This document shows positions 1-10,309 of a stretch of DNA of 64,000 nt, one piece after another. Position 1 is the first letter of the stretch, and the number at the start of each line of letters is the position of its first letter. Under the pieces are notes generated by a model. The model did not search any database. It saw only the letters and a program-made list of their open reading frames with translations, and was not told where the DNA came from. Made by a program: the position numbers and the translations under genes. This DNA is from Acestrorhynchus altus (Eukaryota; Chordata; Actinopteri; Characiformes; Acestrorhynchidae), in the NCBI GenBank assembly GCA_034509495.1, contig CM067507.1:9941716-10005715 (forward strand). The letters run 5' to 3'.

Positions 1-242
1 AGCTAGTAGATGAGGCTGGAATCTAGAGATTCCTCACGCTTAGATCCTGTTGAACACACATATGTCTTCATGGAGTTAAATACTCCTGAAACAGATGGGT
101 TTTCAGTCTGCATTTGAATACAGTGAGGGACTCATTCCACTATTTTGGTGCCAGAACGGAAAGAGTCTGGATGCATGTTTTCCTTGCGTTTTGAGGGATG
201 GTGGGTCAAGCCGTGCTGTACTTGAAGCTCAACGGGCTCTTG
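1..242. other. Unannotated left edge
   Basis: No exon, RNA or transposon is recognised here. The stretch runs up to the A/T-rich 3' terminus of the minus-strand LINE that starts near 243. It probably lies in a large early intron of mtss1, because the first mtss1 exon visible in the window is an internal one on the + strand at 15117. Confidence 0.4.
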
Positions 243-3200
243 GTACAACTCAAATCAAATCAATCAAATCAAAATTTATTTTTATATGTGTCACAGAGCA
301 GCTTCACAGAAATAAAATTAAAAAAAAAATAAACAAACAAACAAACAAACAAACAAATAAATAAATAAGAAAGGTTAAAACAGAGACAAAGTATAAATGA
401 CAGATCCCCTAGTGAGCAAGCCACATGGCAACAGTGGCAAGGAAAAACTCCCTCAGCTGGAGGAAGAAACCTTGGGAGGAACCAGGCTCATAAGGGGAGG
501 ACCCATCCTCCTCTGGTCAAACTACTTATACATAGTTCAGGGACACTGGACCCCTACATCTCTGTTCTATTACTCGGGTACTGAAGTAATGTTAATTCTC
601 TGGTGGACATAATATTAACAGTAGATTTCTACAGTTGGTGACGGTGGGTGAGCAGCTAGTCCATGGCAGGGTGGGAAACTAGTCCAGGTCCAGTAGGTGG
701 AAGGTGGAGACATGTATCAGGGGAGCTTGGAGTCCTTCTCAGGTGGGGCAGAAGATCTTGAGGTTAGGACCTAATCAGTTCTGGCTGGTGGGTCATCGTT
801 AACTCGGAAAAGATACAGAGATGAATTTGTTTGAAATTTAAAAGAGAACAGAGAATGTAAACATTACCAGAGTGTGGCGAGTGACTCCGGCAGATCTGAC
901 TATAACAGCGTAACTAAGGAGAGAACCAGAAGGTAACATAAACATGGGAGCATCCTGAAACATTGGCATCTAACTGCTCCACCATCACAAACCAGAGTGA
1001 TCGCGAGAAGGAGTCAGACGGCAGCACCAACATCCCAGTTTACCATGAATCCCTATGTCCATGAACCCGTGGATCTGCAGCCTGTAAATAAGCTAAGACA
1101 TTAATGACCAAATGCTACATTGAACAATTAAGTTTTCAGCCTAGACTTGAAGACTGAGACAGTGTCTGAGTCCCGAACATTATCTGGAAGGTTATTCCAG
1201 AGCTGGGGGGCTTTGTGAGAAAAGGCTCTTCCCCCTGCTGAAGCCTTCTGAATTCTGGGAACTAATAGGAAGCCAACACCCTGTGATCTGAGTGATCGTG
1301 GTGGTTCATAAAGGTGAATTAGATCCTGTAAGTATTCAGGAGCGAGCCCGTGTAGGGCTTTATATGTAAGTATAAGAATTTTGTATTCAATTTGGAATTT
1401 AACCGGAAGCCAGTGCAGTGCTGAAAGTATTGGACTGATGTGGTCAAATTTTCTAGTTTTAGTTTAGACCCTGGCTGCAGCATTTTGAACTAACTGAAGT
1501 CTGTTTAGGTTCCTACTTGAACAACCTGACAATAGTGCATTGCAGTAATCTAACCTTGAGGTAATAAAAGCATCCACCCGTTTTTCAGCAGTGTGTAAGG
1601 ATAGGGCTTTTCTTAACTTAGAAATATTACGAAGATGGAGAAAAGCGGTCCTAGTAATATTACCTATGTGTTGGTCAAATGTTAAATCTGAATCAATTAT
1701 GACGCCAAGATTTTTGGCTACTGAACTAGGTATAACTGAGAAATCGGCCAGATTTAGCATCAAGTCTGATCATTTATTTCTTGCAATTTTAGGACCCAAA
1801 AGGAGGACCTCTGTTTTGTTACTATTTAGAAGGAGGAAGTTATGCCCCATCCAAGATTTTATGTCTTTTATACAGTCTTCCATTTTCTTTAATCTAGTTT
1901 TGTCATCAGGTTTGGCTGATATATACAATTGAGTATCATCTGCATAACAGTGGAAATTAATGCCATGTCTGTTTATTACTGTGCCAAGGGGTAGCATGTA
2001 AAGAGTAAACAGTAGTGGTCCTAAAATAGAGCCTTGTGGGATTCCTTATCTCATTTGAGTGTGATTGGAAGACACATCCTTTACATTTACAAATTGAAAC
2101 TGATCAGTTAGGTAAGATCTGAACCATGAGAGGGCTGTCACTTGATTCCCACCACGGTTTGTAATCTTTGTAGGAGAATAGTGTGATCTATTGTATCAAA
2201 TGCTGCACTTACATCTAGCAGAACAAGCAGTGACACACAGCCTTGATCAGAGGCAAGAAGAAGATCATTTGTAATCCTAACTAGGGCTGTCTCAGTACTA
2301 TGATGAGGCCTGAATCCAGATTGGAATTTTTCATATATGTGATTCTTGTGCAGATATCTGCACAGTTGTTGGGCCACAGTTTTTTTCTAAAATCTTAGAT
2401 ATAAATGGTAAATTAGAAATAGGTCTGTAATTATCCAGTACACTTTGATCCAGATTTGCTTTCTTGAGCAGTGGTTTAATGACTGCTACTTTAAAAGCTT
2501 TAGGTATGTAACCTAGACTAAGAGAAGAGTTTACTATTGTTAAGAGAGGTTTGATTATAGCTGGCAGCACTTCTTTAAGTAGGTTTGATGGGATTGCATC
2601 TAGAAAGCAGGTGGCAGAGTTTGTGGAGTAAATAATTTTCTCTAATTCTGACTATGGAACTGGGTGAAAGGTTCCCAACTTTTCTTCTAGATCTATATTT
2701 TGTTCTATATCAGCCAGACCAGAAGACAAACTGTTTGGATTTAATATTGTGGGTTGAATTTTCTATTTTCTATTTTCTATATTTTCTATTTTATGATTGA
2801 AAAAGTCCATAAAGTTGAAGCTGAAGTTTTGAGATTGCACTGAAAAGTACTCTGGGATTGTTTTTGTTCTTTTCGATCATTGTGGATAAATAATCTGAAC
2901 GTGCTCTAGAGAGAGCCCTTCTATAATCAATTAGGCTGTCCTTCCAAGCTGAGTGGAACACTTCCAGTTTAGTGGAACGCCCTTTCCGTTCTAGCCTTTT
3001 TGTTGACTGTTTCAAGGTACGTGTCTGATCGTTGTACCATGGGGTGATTTTCTTCAGTCTTAATTTTTTATATTTAAGTGGTGCTACATTGTCCAATGTT
3101 GATCTGAGGTTATTATGTAAACAGTTGGTTAATTTATCTAATTCCTCTGGATCTGTTGGACAATAATCTGGTGTTAATAAATCAGGTAGGTTTTCAGTAA

Positions 3201-3860
3201 TTTGTTGGGCTGTAGTTGATCTTATTAAACGCTTCATGCAGTAATGAGAGGACATACTTACATTTTGGATAAGATGTAGCTCAAAGGAAATTAAATAATG
3301 ATCTGAGATTGCTGTGGTTTGGGGAAGAGTATTTAAGTTATTTATGTCAACACCCATTGACAGAACCAGATCCAGAGTGTGATTACAGTAATGTGTCGGC
3401 CCGGTTACATTCTGGATAATACCTACAGAGTCTAGGATTGAGGTAAATGCCTTTTTTAAAGGATCGTCTACCTTCTCACAGTGAATATTAAAATCTCCTA
3501 CAATTATTACTTTATCACTGCAGACTGCTACGTCTGCAGCAAATTCACTAAATTCTTTTAAAAACTCTGAGTAGGGTCCTGGAGGTCTATATAGATTAAT
3601 TAATGACAGTATGTTCTTGTGTGTGGCTGGATTAATGATGTTAATAGACAGACTTTCAAAGGAAGTGAAGGTGTTATATTGTACCTGATTAATTTCTAGA
3701 ATATTTTGGTAGATTATACAGACTCCACCTCCTCTACCTGACAGTCTTGGGTTGTGCACATAAGTATAACCTTCAGGTGTGGATTCATTTAGTGCTATGT
3801 GTTCATCAGGTCTGATCCAAGTTTCATTGAGGCACAAAACATTGAGTTTCTCAATGTTTT
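243..3860 (-). mobile_element. L2/Maui-like LINE copy A, near full length, inactive
   Basis: This is a non-LTR retrotransposon read on the minus strand. From right to left it has an apurinic endonuclease domain (about 3860-3250), a linker, a reverse transcriptase (about 2570-1470) and a roughly 1-kb 3' region ending in ATCAAATCAAAT-type repeats and an A-rich tail near 243-370. The RT shows NYRPISNLPF, LLDVSAAFDTIDH (palm motif A) and YADDTQLY (motif C). The reading frame is broken into at least five pieces, so the copy is dead. Other fragments of the same family occur at 22860-23080 (3' UTR) and 42112-42405 (linker), both on the + strand. Its 5' end abuts a second L2-type element near 3860. 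Assignment to the L2/CR1 group is from protein motifs, not from a database search. Confidence 0.88.
1464..2570 (-). pseudogene. Broken reverse transcriptase of LINE copy A
   Basis: Four minus-strand frame fragments (2331-2570, 2138-2377, 1770-1997, 1464-1763) together cover an L2-type reverse transcriptase. They include DNYRPISNLPFISKILEK, GFRPHHSTETAL, LDVSAAFDTIDH, CYADDTQLYIS and the post-palm ITSRLDYCNALLSG motif. The changes of frame show indels, so no functional polymerase can be made. Its 3' part continues into the untranslated region to the left. Confidence 0.82.
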
Positions 3861-3870
3861 GATCATTGCC
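2791..3870 (-). pseudogene. Endonuclease domain of LINE copy A
   Basis: The open frame encodes an APE-type endonuclease that nicks target DNA for retrotransposition. Visible signatures are LCLNETW near the amino end, GRGGGVCIIY, VGDFNIH (metal-binding Asp/Asn) and AISDHYLISFE (catalytic SDH). The open frame physically extends to 3969, but the part beyond about 3860 translates the neighbouring LINE, so the apparent 392-residue protein is a junction artefact. The RT that should follow in the same frame is separated by stops. Confidence 0.8.
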
Positions 3871-4790
3871 ATCATGTTTGGAGGAGCTGGTCCATTTTTG
3901 GCTTTGTAGGTCAGCATCAAGGTTTTGAATCTGATACGGGCAGCTACAGGGAGCCAATGAAGGGAACACAGCAGAGGAGTTATGTGACCAGCTAGAAAGG
4001 GGTTGCAGTAGTCTAGTCTTGAAATGACAAGAGACTGAAAAAGCACCCGAGTGTCCTCTCTAGACAGAAAAGCTCGAATTCTCCTGATGCTGTAAAGGAG
4101 AAATCTACATGACCGTGTCAGGTTTGCAACATGAGCTGAGAACAATAACTGGTCATCCACAACTACATCAAGGCTCCGTGCTTCAGCAGATGAAGTGACC
4201 AGTGAGTTCTCAAGGTAAATGGAAAGATCAGTCTGAGGACCAGTGCTTCCAGGAATGAACAGTAGTTTTAGGTGATGGGCTGCCATCCATGATGAGACAT
4301 CAGAGAGGCTAGCTGAGATACAGGATGAGACCTGGGTGTCAGAAGGTGGGAAAGAGCGGATGAGTTGAGTGTCATCGGCATAGCAGTGGTTAGTAAAACT
4401 ATGAGAGGATATTACTTTACCAAGAGAAGCAGTGTAGAGAGAAAAGAGAAGAGGACCGAGGACTGAGCCTTGTGGAACACTGGTGGAGAGTCTGCATGGA
4501 GCTGATGTGGCTCCCTGCCATGTGACCTGGTAAGAATGCTCTTCCAGGTATGATGCAAACCATTGCAATGCAGAACCGGTGATTCCAAGGCTACCAAGGA
4601 CTGACAGGAGGATCTTGTGGTCTACTGTGTCAAAGGCTGCAGTGAGGTCGAGGAGAATTACAACAGATGAGAGTTTGGCTGATCTTGCAACATGGAGTTT
4701 TTCAGTGACAGCAATGAGAACAGTCTCTGTTGAGTGTGTTGGTTTGAAGCCAGATTGGTTTGGGTCCTGTAAAATTCTAAAATGGGCAAG
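3830..4790 (-). mobile_element. L2-type LINE copy B, truncated at both ends
   Basis: A second, distinct L2-type reverse transcriptase fragment lies on the minus strand. It reads HSTETV near 4745, LLDLTAAFDTVDH (motif A), SVPQGSVLGPLLFSLY (motif B), HCYADDTQL (motif C), ISRLDYCN and SLHWLPVAARIRFKTL, then is cut off near 3840 where copy A begins. The right end (about 4790) is the usual 5' truncation. The region 4412-4806 that follows motif A upstream carries frame changes. A 3' fragment of the same family is at 45840-46447. Confidence 0.82.
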
Positions 4791-4799
4791 ACAATATGT

Positions 4800-6400
4800 G
4801 CTTTGATTAAAACAAAGACAAAAGATGTTAAAATAAACTGTGTTTTAAATGACTCCTCTGAACTTGTGTGCAGATCTGTTTCACTCATCTAAATTTATTT
4901 GATAAATTGACTTGAATGCATATGTGAATCTAAACCTCCTGCTGTTTCACTGATTGACACTGCCTGTTTCCAGGTAGAAATGAGCTGATGAATACAGAGA
5001 AAATGAATGACACCCTGGCCAAAGGAGCCTCTTTAGAAGTGACAGTCCTCAACACACACCATCATTCTGTTATTCAAAATAACAAACCTGGTTCAGTACT
5101 GGCACAGAGGTAGATTTTGACATGGGGTAGTTTAATATGCCACATCATGCTCTTGTACAGCATTTAACATTACATACGTCTCCCAGGAAAAATCCTTGGT
5201 CAACACATGTCTAATCTGGGCTGCCATTTGCCAGTCTTCAGCACATTCCCCTCATGCTGCCCACCAAATGATAGTCTCTCACTGATGACCTAAGCATGTG
5301 TGCTTTTCTACACTTGTGCTGTCAAGTGTCCACACAAGTGGGTCTTGATACCTGGGAAAACAAGCAGGAATAGTGATGACATTTGTACATTAAATTACCT
5401 GTAAGAGTTATACATGGGTGGGCATTAACATAGTTTTTGGATCAAGCATGATCCAAGATCCATGATCTTGCTGCAGTGTTGATGACCCACATCTAAGCAA
5501 TAGCTATGTTGTGCTTTCTGAAGTCTAGTGCTGTATGTCTAAATGATGGAACATAGCTAAGGAACTCAGAGTACCTTGAGTGTTTAATATTTAAACTGTC
5601 TCACCTGAACCTTAACTGTTATAAATGTCTTTACAGCCTTTTGTAAGAAAGAGAAATGCAGGTAGAGAAATGTAACCAGAAGATTCTTAAAATATGTGAA
5701 AAGCATGGTATTGTATATGGAACCTAGATTTTAAACACTAAATTGCTGGTGTGTTCGGTTTTGCCCCCTGCTCTCTCTTACAGATCAGTCCCTAAAACTG
5801 TGAAGATATGGACTGTTGTCATTCCTCACCATGTGGGGCTGAATTGATTGAAGGATTGAGTTCTGAGCCTGGCACAGACTGATTCCTGAGATTTGTCAGT
5901 TTAGAATCGAACATTTTAATCTTTTGTCCTCTACAGCTATGTGGGATACCATGGCTAGCTTCCCAGCTGCTGTGTTCAATAGGCAGCCTGAATAGTACAC
6001 CGATAATATATAGAAGTACTACTTAATATAAATTGTAAATCATTTCCAAAACCTTGAGTAAGTTTTTCTTTGGCATAGTAGATTTCATTGTATGTAGTTC
6101 ATTGCATGCGAAAGTAAGTATCCTTAACTATGTTCCTTAAATTGTGCTCTCTCATGCATACCATGACCTGATTCTGCCTTGAAGAATCTAGAGATAGTAC
6201 TAGAGTTTTCTTTTTCTTTTTTAAAGTGCACCTAAAAGTAGGCTTTTAAAATTGCTCAACCTTCTTCAACAAATTTATATCTACTCAGAATAAAAAGTGT
6301 TCTAAACTCTGCTACAAAGATCCTATGTTGGTACTCTAAAATGCTTTAGGAATAGTAGGAATCAGTTCTATAGAGTTAAATCTGAGGATTGACTAGGTCT
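4800..6400. other. Probable intron sequence, nothing recognised
   Basis: AT-rich sequence without long open frames, tRNA boxes or recognised transposon motifs on either strand. By position it is most likely an early mtss1 intron. Old unrecognised repeat relics cannot be excluded. Confidence 0.45.
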
Positions 6401-6975
6401 GTCTAAAACCTTCCTCTACTTGTCCCTGATGAACTCCTCTGTAGTTTTGGCAGCATGTTTTGGGTCATTATCTTGCTGCTTAATGATGGATCTCCTAATC
6501 AGTTTGGTCATTCTTTAAACTGACAGACAAAATGTTTCTGTAGATGTCTGACTTCATTGAACTTCTGCCGTCATGCGTCACATCAGCAGTGAAAATTACT
6601 CAGCCTGTTACAGAAGAAGCCATGTAAGCCCATGACCTTACCTTTACTATGTTTCACAGATGAGCTTATTTGTTTGGAATTATGGGCAAATCCTTTCTTT
6701 CTCTAAACTTTAGCCTTTCCATCACATTGATAAAGGTAAATCTTTGTCTTTCCAGTCCATAAAACTTTTTTTTTTTTTTTTTTTGCTAATTAGTGGTTTG
6801 CTTCTTCTGGTGAAGCCTCTACACTTTTGTTCACAAAGTCTTCTTCAAATAATAGATTTGTGAAACTTTTCTCTCCTGCCCAGTGGAGGTTCTCTTTCAA
6901 GCATTAATTTCAGTATCTCACTATGGTACACACCCCTTTGTGGTGTCCTCAGAAGTATTTTTTTCAGTATGCCAA
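6400..6975 (-). mobile_element. Tc1/mariner-like transposon relic, left half
   Basis: The + strand text resembles the reverse complement of a common fish Tc1/mariner-family transposase gene, as I remember it (for example the 'cctgatgaactcctctgt', 'gttttgggtcattatcttg' and 'tccagtccataaaact' stretches). No open frame remains. The matching remainder of the same transposon resumes at about 9816, so this copy appears split by a younger 2.8-kb insertion. A T-run at about 6768-6784 interrupts it. Confidence 0.6.
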
Positions 6976-6984
6976 CTGTGAATA

Positions 6985-7983
6985 TTCAGTCTTAAACCTC
7001 TTCTAGTTCTCAGAAGCAATCAACTCTTAGAAGGTGAGCATGGCTACATTTCTGCTTAACTGTTCACAGAGCAAGCTAACTCCTCAGTCCACACCTCATC
7101 TAGGCTTCTTTACTCAGCTAGCCTGTTTCCAAACAGTAGTCACAGCTGCTAGCTACCTTGCTACATGGCTCATCTGGTCACGTCTGCAACCGAGAAACCT
7201 TCCCTCACCATGGGAGAGGATTCTATCCTCAGTGCTCCAAAGACATGTGTCTGTGTGAGGAAAATATTGAGTGCTGACTCCCAAGCAGAGTGTGCTTAGG
7301 GCTGCAACACACCCAGGCTGCATTAGCATCCCCAAGCTCATGTGAATACTGCGCTCATTTCTTACATCTGTCTCTCAGCCCTAGTGTGGAGAGGCGGCAA
7401 TAGCACCACTCAGGGAATGGAGGATACATATTGCATATTATTTGGATGACTGGATTTTAAGCACCTGAGTCCCAAAGTGAAGCAGCCCACTACACCAGAC
7501 TGCCCATGAAGCACCTGTGTGCACTCGGTTTCAGAATAAACTGGGGGAAAAGTATCCTGAAACCAACTCAGACAGTTTCTTTCATAGGGCTGACTCTAGA
7601 CTCTAATAGGTGAGAGAGTTCAGATGTTTTCCACCTGTCTGTTTGTTTCCACAAGGGAATGTCAGTGCCATGCAGAACTTGCCTCAGACTCCTGGATTTC
7701 ATGGCATCGGCCCTAGCAGTGGTCCTACTTGGTTGACTGCATAGGAAGGGATTTCAGCACTGCATAGCCACCCTCAAATTGGGCCCAGCCATGTTCTGGT
7801 GACACATGTCCCCGTGAGACACATTTGAGGGCAGGAAAATAAATAGTGTTTGGAATGGTCACATACAGTCCATGCATATAAACTGCTTAGAGCTCATGGC
7901 AGTGTACCTGGCGCTGAAACACTGGCTATTGGAAATAACCCAGCTCCTATGGAGGTCACCGCCCTTTTTCATTTGCCCTGTCC
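6985..7983 (+). mobile_element. DIRS-like retrotransposon, left part (RT/RNase H remnants)
   Basis: Degenerate coding text reads in pieces on the + strand: a thumb-like region around FRINWGKSILKPTQT and VSFIGLTLDS (about 7530-7605), then CRTCLRLLDFMASALAVVL (about 7679-7725), and HINCLELMAVYLALKHW (about 7875-7925). The last is the RNase H segment typical of DIRS elements. DIRS elements integrate with a tyrosine recombinase instead of a DDE integrase, and a recombinase fragment is found at 9347-9815. The left edge is vague, since 6985-7430 shows no clear motif. Confidence 0.68.
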
Positions 7984-8882
7984 CCACAGAAACAGCTCTC
8001 ATAAAAATCACTAACGACCTCCTTATGGCTGCTGATTCCGGTTTACTGTCCATCCTCATCCTCCTTGACTTGAGTGCAGCGTTTGACACTATCTGCCATG
8101 CCTCCCTCCTCAACAGACTTTCCTCAATTGGTATCACTCAGACTCCTTTAAACTGGTTTAAATCTTATCTCACCTGCCGCACTCAGTTCATGCAAATCAA
8201 AACTTTCACTTCCCAGCCATCCTCTGTCACTTCAGGAGTTCCCCAGGGTTCTGTCTTAGGGCCTCTCCTTTTCATCATCTACCTTGTTCCCCTGGGCAAT
8301 ATCTTTCGTAAACATAACATTGATTTCCACTGTTACGTGGATGACACCCAGCTCTATGTTTCAAGTAAACCCGCCTCCAACCTCCCACCATCTTCTCTTA
8401 CTGACTGCTTGTCTGAAATCAAATCCTGGTTCTCCTCAAACTTGCTCAAATTAAACAGTGATAAAACAGAGGTTCTCCTCATTGGTACAAAATCAACTCT
8501 ATCCAAAATCAAAAGCTTTAACCTTATAATTGATAACTGCTCCATTTCTCCCTCCCCACAGGTTAAGAGTCTGGATGACAGTACCCTTTCATTCCAGTCC
8601 CATATTAACAACATTACCCAGTCTGCCTACTTCCTCCTTCGTAACATTAACCGCCTCCGCCCCTCCCTTACTCCCCATTCCACTGCCATCCTTGTTCACT
8701 GCCTTGTTACATCCCGCCTTGATTATTGCAACTCCCTCCTTCACAGTCTCCCCCACAAATATCTCCATAAGCTCCAACTGTCCAAAACTCAGCTGCCCGT
8801 ATCATCACCAGAACCTCATCCATTCACCACATCACTCCTATCCTGCAACAGCTTCACTGGCTCCCCGTTAAGTTCTGTGTAG
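7872..8882 (+). pseudogene. Chimeric open frame: DIRS RNase H tail joined to L2 reverse transcriptase
   Basis: This single 336-codon frame begins inside the DIRS RNase H segment (HINCLELMAVYLALKHW, residues 2-18). At about residue 38 it passes into a 5'-truncated L2-type reverse transcriptase: TETALIKITNDLL, LLDLSAAFDTICH (motif A), VPQGSVLGPLLF (motif B), CYVDDTQLYV (motif C with YVDD), LVTSRLDYCNSLL. It is an insertion junction that happens to be in frame, not evidence of a host gene. The LINE frame is broken again after about 8880, and its last residues (FKSALKTHLFRTAFSI) are in another frame ending at 9142. Confidence 0.8.
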
Positions 8883-9279
8883 AATACAAAATCCTCCTTT
8901 CAAGGCCATTCACAATCTCTCCCCACCTTATCTTTTCAGTCTTCTCCATGTTGCTACTCCCTCTCGCTCCCTCAGATCTTGTTCCTCCGTCCACCTGTGT
9001 TTCCCCTCAGCCCGTCTCACCACCGTGGAGAGCAGAGCTTTCAGGGAACTCCTTACCATCTCACATAAGGAACATAAATTCACTACCAAACTTTAAATCT
9101 GCTCTCAAAACACACCTGTTTAGAACTGCCTTCTCCATCTGACTCTGTTATTCTTATCCTCTGTTATTTTATTTTCTTATAATTTATCTTATTTGTTTCT
9201 TATTATTTAATTCTTACTGTCTGTTTTACTCTTTTGTACGGTGTCTTTGAGTGCCAGAAAGGCGCCTTTGAAATAAAAT

Positions 9280-9346
<67 letters not shown>
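7984..9346 (+). mobile_element. L2-type LINE copy, 5'-truncated, with (ATT)n tail
   Basis: A 5'-truncated non-LTR element begins in the middle of the RT, runs through the carboxyl end and a short 3' UTR (GCGCCTTTGAAATAAAATG near 9262-9280), and terminates in (ATT)n. The same 3' end, in reverse, closes the copy at 37546-39588, but there the tail is (TA)n. The copy is inserted between DIRS RNase H and DIRS recombinase sequence, so it is younger than the DIRS element. No clear target duplication is visible. Confidence 0.85.
9281..9346 (+). repeat. (ATT)n microsatellite, LINE tail
   Basis: About 22 perfect ATT units follow the LINE 3' end directly. The homopolymeric Ile and Tyr open frames that cross it are artefacts. 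Confidence 0.97.
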
Positions 9347-9347
<1 letters not shown>

Positions 9348-9815
9348 GAACCTGTTGGATAAAGGCATCTATATCTGCTTGCCATTTGGGATTTAATGGT
9401 AAAACAGTGTCTAAGCCCTTGGTGACTCCATGGGACTCTCCTCTGAGGAACAGGAAAAGCTCAACACACTATGCCTGTGTGCATACTTAGACAGGACTGC
9501 TGACACCAGGAGGTCTGAACAGCTGTTTGTGTCTTGGGCCAAAACTCACATGGGGAAACCTATCACAGAACAACTCCTCACACTGGATTGTGGAAGCTAT
9601 TGCAATGGCCTATTCAAATAAGGGGCTTTGAAGCTCCTGATGGCATCCGTGCGCATTCTATCAGGGGCATGGCCACATCTTGGGCTCTGTTTAGAGGTTT
9701 CCTGATTGAGCAAATATGTCATGTGACGAGCTGGTCATCACCCCCCACTTTTTTGAGGTTCTACAAACTAGATGTGATGGCACCTATACTCGCCCATTCG
9801 GTTCTGCTAGCACTT
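9347..9815 (+). mobile_element. DIRS-like retrotransposon, right part (tyrosine recombinase remnant)
   Basis: Frame fragments read SISACHLGFNGKTVSKPLV (about 9366-9420), RRSEQLFVSWAKTHMGKP (about 9510-9564) and, in another frame, IRAHSIRGMATSWALF followed by WSSPPTFLRFYKLD. The HSIRGMATSWA stretch carries the H-x-x-R part of the tyrosine recombinase active site of DIRS elements. Frame changes and stops show that it is inactive. It continues the DIRS element interrupted at 7984, but several hundred codons that should lie between RNase H and recombinase are missing. Confidence 0.75.
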
Positions 9816-10308
9816 ACAAAGTTTTTGTCATCATCTGGTGTTGTTTTCCATGGTCTACATATTTGACATCTGTTACTTAGCATACTTAGTTATACTAATA
9901 CTTATACTTCTTCAGGACATTCCAAATGGTTGTACTGGGTATGGCCAAAATTTGTGCCATGGCTTCTGTCTTTTCTCAGCTTTACAATTGCTTGTTTTTC
10001 ACCAAGAGACAGCTGTCTGCTTTTGATGTAGGTTACTCCTCTTACTATAAATGCACAATCTGCACAGGCAAATCCCATTCAGACAAATCCCATGTAGACA
10101 TTCAGCACTATTTATTGTTTGAATAATAACACCTGTCAGTCACATGGTGCAATACTTTTGCTCACAAGGAATATGTGTGGGTTCCGGTAAAAGGTGAAAT
10201 GTTGATCTTTTGTCTCATTTTCATCTTTTAATGTCCAACCCAAATGTTTTCAGTCTACAGTAAAAATAAAGGGATTGGCCTCACTGTTCAATTTTGGAGA
10301 GGAGTGTA
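9816..10308 (-). mobile_element. Tc1/mariner-like transposon relic, right half
   Basis: The sequence resumes the transposase-antisense text interrupted at 6975 (around TTTTTGTCATCATCTGG). It runs through the amino-end helix-turn-helix coding part (TCAGGACATTCCAAATGG, ATTGCTTGTTTTTCACCAAG) and ends in a typical outer terminus, CAATTTTGGAGAGGAGTGTA, at about 10289-10308. No intact frame remains. Confidence 0.6.
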
Positions 10309-10309
10309 C

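Noticed and set aside
2791..3969. 392-residue ORF as a host gene
   Set aside because: It is the endonuclease domain of a LINE with the N-terminal part read from a neighbouring LINE.
7034..7341. Overlapping ORFs on both strands near the DIRS start
   Set aside because: No recognisable domain; probably decayed element sequence.
9203..9490. Poly-Ile and poly-Tyr ORFs
   Set aside because: Translations of the (ATT)n LINE tail.
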